NCBI RefSeq assembly: GCF_039645585.1 | Contig: NZ_CP147915.1 | Location: 744,001 to 808,000, forward strand | Source: Sulfurimonas sp. HSL-1656 | GTDB taxonomy: Bacteria; Campylobacterota; Campylobacteria; Campylobacterales; Sulfurimonadaceae | Direction: 5' to 3' | DNA: 64,000 nucleotides | Shown here: piece by piece, positions 16,679 through 25,554 of the stretch | How positions within the stretch are numbered: position 1 is the first letter of the stretch | How the letters are laid out: every line of letters begins with the position of its first letter | Program-made: the position numbers and the translations under genes | Notes under the pieces: model-generated | What the model saw: the letters and a program-made list of their open reading frames with translations, nothing else | Database searches by the model: none | Told to the model about the DNA's origin: nothing

Positions 16679-17056
16679 TTACTCCTTTGTGCACGCCGCT
16701 TCGGTCAGCGCGGTAAAATCTTCACGGTTCCATGACCCGGGCACCGTCTTGATGACGCGGCCCTCCGGGTTCAGGATGATGAAAGTCGGGCTCATTGGGA
16801 CCCTTGCCTCGAAGGGAACGTCCCGCTTCGAGAGGTTGATCTTGACCGGCACGAAACACCCCTCCACCCAGCGGCTCATCTCCGCGTCGTCGAAGACGGC
16901 ACGCTCCATGTCGTGGCAGTAGTGGCAGTCGTCGCGGACCAGGGCGGCGAGGATGTTCCTGCCGCGCTGCGCAGCTTCGGCCGTCCCCGCTGCCCAGCTG
17001 CGCCATTCGACGGCGTCGGCGAACAGCGGCAGCAGCAGCCACAGCAGCTTATTCAT
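16679..17056 (-). CDS. soxW: Periplasmic thioredoxin, SoxW-like
   Basis: This 125-aa protein has an N-terminal hydrophobic segment (LLWLLLPLFADAVEW) and a thioredoxin fold of the DUF255/thioredoxin-7 kind. The redox pair is Cys44-His-Tyr-Cys47 (DDCHYCHD), and the cis-Pro lies in VPMSPTF. In Sox systems such proteins keep the SoxY cysteine or its partners reduced. It starts 8 bases inside the end of the upstream hydrolase gene. The symbol is used for the role suggested by context; the match to SoxW proper was not tested. Confidence 0.7.
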   Translation of the reverse strand: MNKLLWLLLPLFADAVEWRSWAAGTAEAAQRGRNILAALVRDDCHYCHDMERAVFDDAEMSRWVEGCFVPVKINLSKRDVPFEARVPMSPTFIILNPEGRVIKTVPGSWNREDFTALTEAACTKE

Positions 17057-17957
17057 CGTCCCACTCCAGCATCCGGTAGGCCACTTCGACGTTTTGCGCA
17101 TGCATCGCGTCATAGAGCGCGACACTGCGGAAAGCGTCGAGGCGGATCGTTTTGGTGGCCTCGGCAATACCGATGCCGTCGTCGATGGCATCGCGGACAC
17201 GGTCGCGCAGCTGCGTCAGGTAAACATAGGTCATCTGCAGTGCGTCTTTGCCGGTGTTTTTGCCGTGGCCGCCGATGATGTGCTTCAGCGGCATCGCCTG
17301 CACCGTCTCCAGCGCGGCGATCCATCCGTGGAGGTCGCCGTCGCGCAGGGAGGGGATACGGTCGTTGAAGACGAGGTCGCCCGCAAAGAGCGTTTCACGT
17401 TTGGGCAGATAGACCATGAGGTCCTCTGCCGTGTGGGCCTTCCGGGTGAGCCGGATGATCCGCAGCGTTTCGCCGTCGACATCGAGCGTTTCATTGGCAT
17501 CGATACTGTGTGAGGGCAGCACGACTTGAGTCCCGGCATAGGCTTCGGGGCTGATGCGTTTCTGCATCCGCGTCGTCTCCTGCGGGTTGACCGCTTTTTG
17601 AAAGAGGCCCGGTCCGTAGACGGGAATTCCCGCTGCGGCGAAGTAGCCGTTGCCGAGCCAGTGGTCGTCATGCACGTGGGTGTCGATGACCAGGGCGGTC
17701 GGCTGTGCTTTGATTGCCTGCATCTTGGCCGCGGCCTCTTTGGCATAGGCATGGGTCGGGCCGCTGTCGATGACGAGCCAGCGGCGGCCGGTATCGACGT
17801 AGCAGCTGTTGACCATGTTGCCGTTGTTAACGGTGTTCATCGCCTCCGGCTTCCCGAAGAAACAGTAAATGCCCCGGTCGACGTTGACCGGTTCGAGGTG
17901 GTACTCGAACGCCAGCGCCGATGTGATACTAAGCCACACTGTCCAGAGCATTTTCAT
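17049..17957 (-). CDS. Exported metallo-beta-lactamase-fold hydrolase (SoxH-like)
   Basis: This 302-aa protein has a signal peptide (MKMLWTVWLSITSALA). The metal site is His94-Val-His96-Asp-Asp98-His99 (DTHVHDDHW), with later ligands in RKAHTAEDL, FAGDLVF and IIGGHG. The family includes SoxH and the hydrolases found with periplasmic quinoprotein and sulfur systems. The substrate is unknown; a thiol or persulfide hydrolase role is possible. It lies 13 bases after the porin gene and overlaps soxW by 8 bases. Confidence 0.78.
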   Translation of the reverse strand: MKMLWTVWLSITSALAFEYHLEPVNVDRGIYCFFGKPEAMNTVNNGNMVNSCYVDTGRRWLVIDSGPTHAYAKEAAAKMQAIKAQPTALVIDTHVHDDHWLGNGYFAAAGIPVYGPGLFQKAVNPQETTRMQKRISPEAYAGTQVVLPSHSIDANETLDVDGETLRIIRLTRKAHTAEDLMVYLPKRETLFAGDLVFNDRIPSLRDGDLHGWIAALETVQAMPLKHIIGGHGKNTGKDALQMTYVYLTQLRDRVRDAIDDGIGIAEATKTIRLDAFRSVALYDAMHAQNVEVAYRMLEWDDE

Positions 17958-17970
17958 CTGTCGATCCTTC

Positions 17971-19527
17971 TTAGAAGAGGTAGTTCAGCTCGAAGCGGTA
18001 CTCGTTGTAGGAGTCTTTGTCATACCCCGCTTCGCGATCTTTTGCATCGACCAGGCCGACGCGGACTTTGGCTTCCATACCCGGAATCGCCTTGATCTTT
18101 TCGATAAGGTCGATATGGAGGATGTTGCTGTCCGCCTGGACGCCTGCCGCCTGCTTTTCCTCGTCGAAGTCCTGCATCGCATAGCGGACCATCGCGCTCA
18201 GACCCGGCACCAGCCCGGCTTTGTCAAAGTTGTAGTTGACCTGTGCGGCAGTCGTCTTGGTATTGGCGTACCAGTTGTACTGCGCCATCGCACGGGTATA
18301 GCCGCCCGTCGGGAAACCGCGCCACGGCGCGACGATGTCCGCTTCGTCGGCGACGGCGGAGTAGGCGACCATCATTTTGAGCGGGCCGCTTTCGGCGACG
18401 AGGCGCGCCATCCAGAGGCTGGAGTCGAGGCTATCCGGCGTAGCGTAGCCTTTGGTGTCGTCAAAGACGGCCGTGCCGCCCGTCCAGTCGACAAGGGTGC
18501 CTTTGAGGGACGCACCACCGACTTTCCCGCCGCCGTCATCCATCTGCTGCATATAGCGTGCACCCGGTGTAACCGTCCAGCCGCCGACAGGGATGGCATA
18601 GTTGATCTCACCGGTCAGGGAGCTGACGACGCCCGGCACGCCGCCGTAGGTCAGGTCGAGCTGCAGGTTTTTGATCGACTTGTTCTGAATATCGGCGACG
18701 ATCAGCGAATGGGTGATGTCCTCTCCCGCCGCGCGGAAGTTGTTGACGCTCAGACCCTTGTGGACCGCGGAGTCGTCGTTGCCGTCCCAGTGCGTTTTGA
18801 CGCTGGTGTTGGAGTCGTCGTAGGTAAGGACGTCGTGGAAGGTCTCGTGGTCACGCAGCTTCTGCTGGTAGAACCAGGCACCGCGGATCCGTGTCTGCGG
18901 GAGCTCTTTGGTCGTGAAAGAGTACCCTTCGAAGGTGTTCGGGATCATCTTCGTGTCGTTGGACTTGGTCAGAAAGCTTTCGAAGATCTGACGGCCGGCG
19001 ACGAAGGAGGTCTTGGAGATGTCGTACTGGACATAGGCCTGTGCCAGTGTCGCGAAACCGTAGGTGCCGAGGCGGTTGACGTTGTAGCGGCTGGTCGTAT
19101 CCTTGCCCGCCTTCAGGTAGCCGATGTCCGCTTCGGACATGCGCTCGCCCGGGAACGGTTCGTCGGTATAGTACAGACCCGCGCCGACACTCAGGCCGTA
19201 GAGGGATGCGGTCTTGTAGATCAGGTTACCGCCGAGCCCCAGGGCACGGTTGTCTTTGTTCTTGGTCTGGGCCGTGTCGTCGTTCTTCCAGTCCCAGTTG
19301 AAGGAGTTGACGCGAAGGCGGCCGTAGACGATCCCTTTGGAGAACATCTCGGTAATGGTGTCCGCCGTGCCGGGAACAACATTGTAGACTTCCATCATAT
19401 TGCCTTTCAGGGAGCGTTTGACCTTGAATGCTTCACCGTCGTCCGCATACGCGTTGCTTGCCAATGTACAGGCCAGTGCTGCTGCCGCAGCTGCCGAAAT
19501 GAATTTGATTGATTGAATAGTAGCCAT
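17971..19527 (-). CDS. OprD-like outer membrane porin
   Basis: This 518-aa protein has a signal peptide (ISAAAAAALACTLASNAYA). Many short alternating beta-strands follow (GLGGNLIYKTASLYGLSVGAGLYY), with a C-terminal aromatic strand RFELNYLF typical of outer-membrane barrels. It resembles OprD-type porins found in Campylobacterota. Its place between soxB and the SoxH-like gene suggests uptake of a sulfur substrate into the periplasm, which is inference. The 149-base gap to soxB contains a hairpin, so its mRNA level may differ from that of soxXYZAB. Confidence 0.72.
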   Translation of the reverse strand: MATIQSIKFISAAAAAALACTLASNAYADDGEAFKVKRSLKGNMMEVYNVVPGTADTITEMFSKGIVYGRLRVNSFNWDWKNDDTAQTKNKDNRALGLGGNLIYKTASLYGLSVGAGLYYTDEPFPGERMSEADIGYLKAGKDTTSRYNVNRLGTYGFATLAQAYVQYDISKTSFVAGRQIFESFLTKSNDTKMIPNTFEGYSFTTKELPQTRIRGAWFYQQKLRDHETFHDVLTYDDSNTSVKTHWDGNDDSAVHKGLSVNNFRAAGEDITHSLIVADIQNKSIKNLQLDLTYGGVPGVVSSLTGEINYAIPVGGWTVTPGARYMQQMDDGGGKVGGASLKGTLVDWTGGTAVFDDTKGYATPDSLDSSLWMARLVAESGPLKMMVAYSAVADEADIVAPWRGFPTGGYTRAMAQYNWYANTKTTAAQVNYNFDKAGLVPGLSAMVRYAMQDFDEEKQAAGVQADSNILHIDLIEKIKAIPGMEAKVRVGLVDAKDREAGYDKDSYNEYRFELNYLF

Positions 19528-19607
19528 TTTCTCATCCTTTTTTTATGAGTGGCGTGAGATAATGTCCATGGTGAAGAATCACTGTCCATGCGACATTCTC
19601 ACTGCTT

Positions 19608-19630
19608 GGCGGCAGGTACCAGCTGCCGCC
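19608..19630 (-). terminator. Hairpin between soxB and the porin gene
   Basis: GGCGGCAG (19608-19615) pairs with CTGCCGCC (19623-19630) around a 7-base loop, 47 bases past the soxB stop. There is no T run after it on the minus strand, so it is better read as a partial terminator or mRNA 3'-end stabiliser than as a full stop. Confidence 0.45.
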
Positions 19631-19676
19631 TTCCTCTGGTTGAAACTCTACACTCCGTGCACGAAGCCCGTGCCGC

Positions 19677-21446
19677 TTACGAACATCCCCCGCCTTTTGC
19701 AGGACAGCCGCAGTCGTAGTCGAGCAGTTTGACGTTGCCCGCATTGCTGACATCGACCGTTTTCTTGCGGCGGATGTAGTCGCGGACGACGTCGTAGACC
19801 GGGCGGGTCTTCCCTTTTTGGAGGTTGGAACCCGCATTCTGCAGGTTGCCGCCCCAGGAAGAGACCACGTAGGTCTTCTTCGGATCGAGCGGCTTGCCGC
19901 CGATACGCAGGTTGCTGATACGCTTGCCGCGCGGGTTGCCGACGGTGATCTCGTAGGTCACCCCGCCCAGGCGGCTCATGTCGCCGCCCTGCTGATAGAG
20001 CGGGTTGGCGTTGAAGACGTTGTCGGCGATATCCTCGAGCAGGGCGGCGATACGCTCGCCTCCCAGTTCGAAGGTATAGACGTTGGGATAGGTGATCCCG
20101 CACATCTCGTAGACGTTGTCCATCAAAATGTCGTCGCCCGGCAGGACCGTTGTCCCCCAGCGGTAGCCCGGCGTGAAGGAGATGTCACACTTCATCTCGT
20201 CCATGATCGCGTCGTTGATGAGCTGGTCGAAGGTCGAGAAGAAGGTGTCGCGCTTGTAGAGCAGCCCCTTCGTCTTCCCGAGTACTTCGTTCAACTCCTT
20301 GTCAAACGGCGCATAGAGCTCCGCGACGAGCTTTTCGCCCGCCGGGTCCGCCGGAATGATGTTCGACGCGACCGGGATAAGCTTGTACTCGTACCCCTTG
20401 ACCTTGTGGTCACGGATATCGATATCGAGGCGGCCGACATATTTGCCGTGGCTGCCCGCGATGACGATAACCGTACCGTCGATGACAATAGGTTTCGGCG
20501 AGGGGTCGTGCGTATGGCCGCTCAGAATGAAGTCGATGCCGTGGACCTTGCGGGCCACCTCCTGGTCGACGCTGAAACCGTCGTGCGACAGCACGACGAC
20601 ACAGTCGACCTTGTGCTCTTCGCGCAGCTCGTCGACATACTCCTGGAGGGTGTCAAGCCGCAGTCCGAAGCTCCACCCCTCGGTAAACTCTTTGGGGTTC
20701 GCCGTCGAGGTGAACGGGAAAGACTGGCCGATGATGCCGATCTTTGCGCCGCCGCGCTCTTCGATGGTGTACGGTTCGAAAATAAGCTCTTCGTACTCCT
20801 CGGCAAACGGATCATCCCCGATGATGTTCTGGGAGACGAACTTCGCGTCGAGCATCCCGATGAGCTCCTTGACACGCTCTTTGCCGTAGGTGAACTCCCA
20901 GTGGCCGACCATGACGTCGACACCGAGGTAGTTCTGCGCCTTGACGATCGCTTCGCCCTCTGTTTTCAGTGCGACGCCGGTACCCTGCCAGGTGTCGCCG
21001 GAGTCCAGCAGCAGGACTCTGTCCTTGCCGCGGCGCTTCTCGACCTCGTCGATCAGGGTCTTCATGTGGGCGATACCGCCCATCTTTCCGAATTTTTTCG
21101 CCAACGTTTCGAAATCCATGTGGGTATCGAAGTAGGCGTCAAGGGAGCTTGGCTCCAGCCCGTAGTGTTTGGCGAAGGATTCGCCGCACAGGAACCCGGG
21201 GGTTCCGACGAGGTTCGGCGCCGAGATCAGCGTCGAAGGCTCGCGCCAGTAGAGCGGCTTGATGTGCGCATGCAGGTCACAGATGTGCAGCAGGGTCACA
21301 TTGCCCGTCTCTTTGAAATCGTACAGATCGGCAAGCGTGATGTCCGCGGGGCTTTTGCCCCCGACGGTCGTCGCGTAGCTGTTGGAAACCGTCACCAGTC
21401 CCAGTGCCGCCGCGATCTGTAGAAAATCTCTTCTCGAAATATCCAT
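19677..21446 (-). CDS. soxB: Thiosulfohydrolase SoxB
   Basis: This 589-aa protein hydrolyses the terminal sulfone from SoxY-bound S-sulfonate in the periplasm, releasing sulfate. A twin-arginine signal (SRRDFLQIAAALGL) starts the protein. The calcineurin-like dimetal site is seen in HICDLHAHI (Asp57, His59), LDSGDTW, VGHWEFTYG, LSHDGF and SGHTHD. A 5'-nucleotidase-like C-terminal domain follows. The C-terminus is cysteine-bearing (DYDCGCPAKGGGCS). It comes 12 bases after soxA. Confidence 0.95.
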   Translation of the reverse strand: MDISRRDFLQIAAALGLVTVSNSYATTVGGKSPADITLADLYDFKETGNVTLLHICDLHAHIKPLYWREPSTLISAPNLVGTPGFLCGESFAKHYGLEPSSLDAYFDTHMDFETLAKKFGKMGGIAHMKTLIDEVEKRRGKDRVLLLDSGDTWQGTGVALKTEGEAIVKAQNYLGVDVMVGHWEFTYGKERVKELIGMLDAKFVSQNIIGDDPFAEEYEELIFEPYTIEERGGAKIGIIGQSFPFTSTANPKEFTEGWSFGLRLDTLQEYVDELREEHKVDCVVVLSHDGFSVDQEVARKVHGIDFILSGHTHDPSPKPIVIDGTVIVIAGSHGKYVGRLDIDIRDHKVKGYEYKLIPVASNIIPADPAGEKLVAELYAPFDKELNEVLGKTKGLLYKRDTFFSTFDQLINDAIMDEMKCDISFTPGYRWGTTVLPGDDILMDNVYEMCGITYPNVYTFELGGERIAALLEDIADNVFNANPLYQQGGDMSRLGGVTYEITVGNPRGKRISNLRIGGKPLDPKKTYVVSSWGGNLQNAGSNLQKGKTRPVYDVVRDYIRRKKTVDVSNAGNVKLLDYDCGCPAKGGGCS

Positions 21447-21458
21447 AACTGCTGTCCT

Positions 21459-22229
21459 TTAGCGTTTCAGACCGGGGATGGCGATCGTTTTGTTTTTCGC
21501 CTTGGCCAGGTTGGTCACGTAGACCTCCAGCCCCACCATCTCGTCCGAACCGATCGGCAGCACCGCCAGCAGGGCGTTTTGCATACAGCCCTGGAAACGG
21601 CGCTGAAGCGTGCGCAGGGAGGACTTCGTCATCCGGTAGGCCGGCCAGGTCGCGCCGGCGGCGTTCTCACCGAGATCCGGCAGCGGCTGCGTGCGCAGGA
21701 CCGAGCCGATGATGTCGGCCGAGTGGCAGCTGTTGCACGAAAGCCCGCGCCCGCCGCGTGCGGTCATGAAGACCTCTTCGCCGAGTTTGTACGCCGCCTG
21801 CATCTGCGGGTTGGCGTTGACGTCGACGCGGACCGGCTCTTCGTTCGCCAGTGACTTGGCGTAGGCCAGCATCGCGAACATCTCTTTGCTGCCGAGCTTG
21901 AACGGTTTGTGGCCGTTCTTGGCCATCAGCGCCTGCATCACCTGGTCGACGCCGAGGACGGCGTCGAACTGCTTGATGTAGCGCGGGAATCCCGAGATGT
22001 ATTCGGGGAGTTTCGCCTCGGAGACGCCCATGAACTTCGCCAGGCCGGCGTCGCCGCCGCAGTTCTCCTCGACGAGTTCGCCGCCCCATTCGACGTCCAT
22101 CTCCGCGGGGTTGTTCTCCAGCAGTTCGGCATAGAGCGCACGGTCGGCGTCGCTCATGGCGAACTGCTCACCGCCGAATGCCAGCGTGCCCAGAAGCAGG
22201 GTGGCTGCAATGATTGATGTAGCTTTCAT
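21459..22229 (-). CDS. soxA: Sulfur-oxidation cytochrome c subunit SoxA
   Basis: This 256-aa protein is the catalytic half of SoxXA, which joins thiosulfate to the SoxY cysteine. It has a signal peptide (MKATSIIAATLLLGTLAFGG). One haem c site is seen, Cys165-Asn-Ser-Cys168-His169, so it is of the single-haem kind. The conserved distal Cys215 (RRFQGCMQNA) supplies the modified cysteine ligand. It starts 3 bases after soxZ. Confidence 0.93.
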   Translation of the reverse strand: MKATSIIAATLLLGTLAFGGEQFAMSDADRALYAELLENNPAEMDVEWGGELVEENCGGDAGLAKFMGVSEAKLPEYISGFPRYIKQFDAVLGVDQVMQALMAKNGHKPFKLGSKEMFAMLAYAKSLANEEPVRVDVNANPQMQAAYKLGEEVFMTARGGRGLSCNSCHSADIIGSVLRTQPLPDLGENAAGATWPAYRMTKSSLRTLQRRFQGCMQNALLAVLPIGSDEMVGLEVYVTNLAKAKNKTIAIPGLKR

Positions 22230-22232
22230 GGC

Positions 22233-22568
22233 TCAGCCTTTCGGTTTGAGTTTTTTCGACTGCTCTTGGACTTCGCCGGTGTTGGTCTTGTAGACGACTT
22301 TCAGTGTCCCTGCGGCGGGTACTTTGAAGTTGATCGTGAAGACCGGGTTCGTCGAGACGGATTCCCAGACCTGCATCGTCGTGAACGGGGTGTCGTTGTA
22401 GAAGAACTTCACCTCCGTGATGTAATCGGCGGGAACGATCTTGCCGCTCTTCTTGTCTTTGCGCATCCCGGTTTCCATCGGGTGCATGACCATGAAGTTG
22501 ACCTTGACGACGTCGCCGCTCTTAAACTTTTTCGGTTTGATCTTGATCAGTGATTTTCTTTCTGCCAT
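22233..22568 (-). CDS. soxZ: Sulfur carrier partner SoxZ
   Basis: This 111-aa protein has no signal peptide, as usual; it is exported with SoxY. It has the beta-sandwich pattern of SoxZ: GDVVKVNFMVMHPMETGMRK, YITEVKFFYNDTPF and TLKVVYKTNTGEVQE. It forms the SoxYZ carrier on which all sulfur intermediates are held. It is separated from soxY by 41 bases. Confidence 0.93.
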   Translation of the reverse strand: MAERKSLIKIKPKKFKSGDVVKVNFMVMHPMETGMRKDKKSGKIVPADYITEVKFFYNDTPFTTMQVWESVSTNPVFTINFKVPAAGTLKVVYKTNTGEVQEQSKKLKPKG

Positions 22569-22609
22569 TGTCTATCCTTTAATGTTGTTGCTCGGGTATT
22601 GCGCGGCGA

Positions 22610-23086
22610 TCAGCCGCATCCGCCGATCGTGACTTTGACGCTCTGCTTTGCGCTGAGAAACTCGCCGGTGCTGGTTTCGGCGACAACAAGGACGTCCTGG
22701 GAGCTGCCGAGTTTGATACGTGTCGCGAACATCGCCGCGCCGTTGGCCGGTGTCAGCATGATGTCGGCACAGCGTACGTTGCTGTTTTTCGTCGCGAAGA
22801 CGTGGATCGCTTTGACATAGTCGTCGTTGGTCATCGGGGAATCAACCTCGATGGTGACGGGTACCACGGCGCCGTTTTCCGCGATTTCAGGGGCTTTGAG
22901 GTGCACTTTCTTCGAAGGTGTCACGGCCTTGCCGCCGGTGATGGCCTTGAGGGCCGTATCGATATCCATCGTGTTGGGCCCTTTGGGCGCTTCCGCTGCG
23001 AGCAGGCTCTGCGGGGTGAGGGTTGCTGTTGCTGCCGTGGCCGCTGCGGCCAGTCCGATACGTTGTAAGAAGCTTCTTCTTTGCAT
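22610..23086 (-). CDS. soxY: Sulfur carrier SoxY
   Basis: This 158-aa protein has a twin-arginine signal (MQRRSFLQRIGLAAAA) that also carries SoxZ across the membrane. The C-terminal swinging arm ends VTIGGCG, with Cys157 as the covalent sulfur attachment point. The textbook arm is GGCGG; here the protein stops one glycine earlier. It is the second gene of the operon, 11 bases after soxX. Confidence 0.92.
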   Translation of the reverse strand: MQRRSFLQRIGLAAAATAATATLTPQSLLAAEAPKGPNTMDIDTALKAITGGKAVTPSKKVHLKAPEIAENGAVVPVTIEVDSPMTNDDYVKAIHVFATKNSNVRCADIMLTPANGAAMFATRIKLGSSQDVLVVAETSTGEFLSAKQSVKVTIGGCG

Positions 23087-23097
23087 AGGGTTCTCCT

Positions 23098-23628
23098 TTA
23101 GTGTTTGATGGAAACGATATACGAGGTGATATCGCAGATTTCACGTTCGGTAAAGAGGCCGGTCGTGAGGTTGATCGTCATATGGGTGTTCGGATTGTCG
23201 ACGCGTGCATCGGCGATCTTCTGGTAGACGAACTGGTTGTCGCGGGTACCCGTTTCAATGAAAAACGCGTGATAGTTTGTCAGGTCCGGCCCGATATTCC
23301 CGGCGCCTTTGGCCCCTTCGATATTGTGGCAGGCGACACAGTTGCCGTACTGCTTCGGCGAGCCGTCAGCATTCTTTTTCGTCAGACCCGCGGGCAGCTT
23401 GCCTTTGGCTTTTTCTCCATTGAGATTATGGAAAATATAGGCGCCCCGTGCGATCGCGTCCTTGTCGTCCGTGATACACCCTGCAGGCATCGTGTAGGCC
23501 TTGGCCGGCCCGAACAGATCCTTTTGGATGATCGACGCCGCTTCGGGGCGTTCGATGGCATCGGACAGGTTGGACGCGAACGCCACACCCAGACCGATGG
23601 TTGTACTGAGTAGCAGCCATCTCTTCAT
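23098..23628 (-). CDS. soxX: Sulfur-oxidation cytochrome c subunit SoxX
   Basis: This 176-aa protein is the electron-accepting haem subunit of SoxXA. The signal peptide is MKRWLLLSTTIGLGVAFA. The haem c site is Cys97-Val-Ala-Cys100-His101 in QYGNCVACH, with a later Met in NTHMTI as likely axial ligand. The start at 23628 follows AAGGAGAAACACG and gives the signal; the longer reading to 23718 would pass through the promoter. It is the first gene of the sox operon, with the candidate operator 44 bases upstream. Confidence 0.92.
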   Translation of the reverse strand: MKRWLLLSTTIGLGVAFASNLSDAIERPEAASIIQKDLFGPAKAYTMPAGCITDDKDAIARGAYIFHNLNGEKAKGKLPAGLTKKNADGSPKQYGNCVACHNIEGAKGAGNIGPDLTNYHAFFIETGTRDNQFVYQKIADARVDNPNTHMTINLTTGLFTEREICDITSYIVSIKH

Positions 23629-23671
23629 CGTGTTTCTCCTTGCTTGGTTTCGAAAATTGTAACGGTGGAAT

Positions 23672-23693
23672 GTAAAAACAATGTAAAAAAATA
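23672..23693 (-). promoter_or_regulatory. 11-bp direct repeat before soxX
   Basis: On the plus strand GTAAAAACAAT (23672-23682) is followed by GTAAAAAAATA (23683-23693), and a partial third unit ATAAAGATTT begins at 23693. It lies 44 bases before the soxX start codon and is the clearest example of the repeat shared by four promoters in this region. Confidence 0.55.
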
Positions 23694-23735
23694 TAAAGAT
23701 TTTTGATGCGAGGGGCAAAAAGTTTTATTACCCGT

Positions 23736-24911
23736 TTAAATAGCGGGTTTTTGGCAGAGTTCCGGCGGGAATACGTAGGTGAATGTGCTTCCCTGTTGCG
23801 GCGCGGAGGTGACCTCGAGACCGATGCCGGCCTCCTCCATGATCGCCTTGACGATGTTGAGCCCGATGCCGAAACCGCCCTTGCCGGTCTCTTCGCGGTA
23901 GTAGCGCTCAAAGATCTTTTCGGTGTTCTCGATCCCCAGGCCGTAATCCTTGAAGGTGAGTTCGCAGCGGTGGTCGTACTGTTTCAGGGCCACCTCGACG
24001 ATGCTGTTCTCGTGGGAGTACTTGATGGCGTTGGAGATGTTGTTGTCGATGATGCGCTGCAGCTGGGTCTGGTTGAAGTGCAGGACCACCCCGGGGTCGA
24101 TTTCGGAGGCGATGGTGATCCCTTTCATGGCGGCGACCTCGTTGAAGTAGAGGATGCGCTCGCGTACGAAGGCGCTGACGTCGATGTCGTCGTACTCGAA
24201 AACGATCTGGCGGTTCTTGATGAGGTACTCCATATCGTTGTAGATGTTCGAGAGGGTCTTGGACGCCGCCTTGATGCGTTGCAGATATTTGCTTTGCGGG
24301 TGTTTCCGGTTGTAGAGATCGATGTTGATGTTGATGATCGAGAGCGGGGTGTTGATCTCGTGGACGGTATCTTTGATGAAGTTGTCCAGCTTCTGGTTGA
24401 CGCGTTTGAACGGCAGGGCGAAACGCTGCAGGAAGAGCAGCGAAAGGAAAAAGACGAGGACGACGATGGCGATCAGAATTGCGGCGACCCGTTCGTAGAC
24501 GGGTGCGTAATTGAGGTGGTTGGCGACGATGAGGTACTCCGCGCCGAAATAGCGCTCCCGGGGGAGGGGAATGATGAGGTAGGCACTATGGCTTTCGTCG
24601 ATATGGTAGCCGGCGGCGAAGTGCTCCATCGGGAAATCGATCAGGGTGAAGACCGGTTTGAAGTGCAGGTCGTAAAGCCCCGAGACGATCCGCTTGAAAC
24701 GGGGGTACTCGAAGTAGTTGTCACGGTTTTCGTCATACTCCTCCATGGCGCTGATGATGCGCGAGGCGTGCTGTTTGAGCATCAGTTCGTTCTGGATCCC
24801 GTGGATCTGCTTCATGTAGACGGTATAGACGTAGAGCGGGGCGAGCAGGATCACCGTGATCAGTCCCGTGTAAAGCGCGGCGTTCTTGAGGGCGTACTGG
24901 CTATCTTTCAA
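23736..24911 (-). CDS. Sensor histidine kinase
   Basis: This 391-aa membrane kinase has two transmembrane segments (about 11-32 and 143-162). Between them is a ~110-residue periplasmic sensor part. Then come the HisKA helix with His184 in DTVHEINTPL and an HATPase domain with NNISNAIKYS, KDYGLGIE and GGFGIGLNIVKAI. The start is TTG 24911, 11 bases inside the regulator gene, so the two are coupled. It should phosphorylate the OmpR-type regulator next to it. The signal is unknown. Confidence 0.88.
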   Translation of the reverse strand: MKDSQYALKNAALYTGLITVILLAPLYVYTVYMKQIHGIQNELMLKQHASRIISAMEEYDENRDNYFEYPRFKRIVSGLYDLHFKPVFTLIDFPMEHFAAGYHIDESHSAYLIIPLPRERYFGAEYLIVANHLNYAPVYERVAAILIAIVVLVFFLSLLFLQRFALPFKRVNQKLDNFIKDTVHEINTPLSIININIDLYNRKHPQSKYLQRIKAASKTLSNIYNDMEYLIKNRQIVFEYDDIDVSAFVRERILYFNEVAAMKGITIASEIDPGVVLHFNQTQLQRIIDNNISNAIKYSHENSIVEVALKQYDHRCELTFKDYGLGIENTEKIFERYYREETGKGGFGIGLNIVKAIMEEAGIGLEVTSAPQQGSTFTYVFPPELCQKPAI

Positions 24912-25554
24912 TGATGTATCCTACGCCGCGGCGGTTCTTGATGATGTCGGCGGGCAGTTTCTTGCGCAGGTTGTTGATCTGGACGCGGATATTGGCCGGG
25001 TCGACGTATTCGCCCCACACCTCGTCCTGGAACATTGCCATGGAGACGGCCTGGTTCGTGTGGCGCAGCAGGACCTCCAGGATGTCATTCTCCGTCTTGC
25101 TCAGCGTGATGGGCTCTTCCCTGTAGCTGAGCTGCATCCGTTTCGTGTCATAGAGCAGGTCCGGGGCGAGCTCGATCGCTTCGCTGTGCTTGTAGTAGTA
25201 GCTGCGCAGTGCATGTTCGATGCGCAGCTGCAGCTCGGTGAGGTCGAAGGGTTTGCGGATGTAGTCGCAGCAGCCGCGCTTGTACCCCTCTTCGAGGTCC
25301 TTGGTCTGGGTGCGGGCGGTGATGAAGATGGCCGGGGTCTCGTTGCCTTCGGCACGCAGGGTTTTGAGCAGTTCGAAGCCGCTGAGGCCGGGGACGTTGA
25401 CATCAAAGAGGAAGAGGTCGAAGTGGGCCGCGCAGGCGGCGTCAAAAGCGTCGTCGCCGTTGGCGTAGGTCTCGACGGTGAAATCAAGGTCTTCGAGAAA
25501 CTCCTCGATGCTGACGCGCAGGGCGTATTCGTCTTCCAAGAGCAGGATTTTCAT
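24901..25554 (-). CDS. OmpR/PhoB-family response regulator
   Basis: This 217-aa protein has a receiver domain (acidic Glu7-Asp8, phospho-acceptor Asp51 in FLFDVNVP, Lys in IRKPF) and a C-terminal winged helix (EPITLSKTENDILEVLLR, then VQINNLRKKLPADIIKNRRGVGYIIER). OmpR-family regulators bind head-to-tail repeats about 10-11 bp apart. Four promoters in this window carry 11-bp direct repeats, including the one before this operon. It is coupled by ATGA to the upstream cache-domain gene. Confidence 0.9.
   Translation of the reverse strand: MKILLLEDEYALRVSIEEFLEDLDFTVETYANGDDAFDAACAAHFDLFLFDVNVPGLSGFELLKTLRAEGNETPAIFITARTQTKDLEEGYKRGCCDYIRKPFDLTELQLRIEHALRSYYYKHSEAIELAPDLLYDTKRMQLSYREEPITLSKTENDILEVLLRHTNQAVSMAMFQDEVWGEYVDPANIRVQINNLRKKLPADIIKNRRGVGYIIER

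Noticed and set aside
17387-17404. Second parS-like match (GCGTTTCACGTTTGGG)
   Set aside because: Only the left half fits the consensus, and it lies in the SoxH-like gene far from parAB.
17869-19512. 547-aa plus-strand open frame opposite the porin
   Set aside because: It has a typical shadow composition. The minus-strand porin has a signal peptide, beta strands and a terminal Phe.
19818-21422. 534-aa plus-strand open frame opposite soxB
   Set aside because: It is the shadow of soxB, which has all dimetal motifs.
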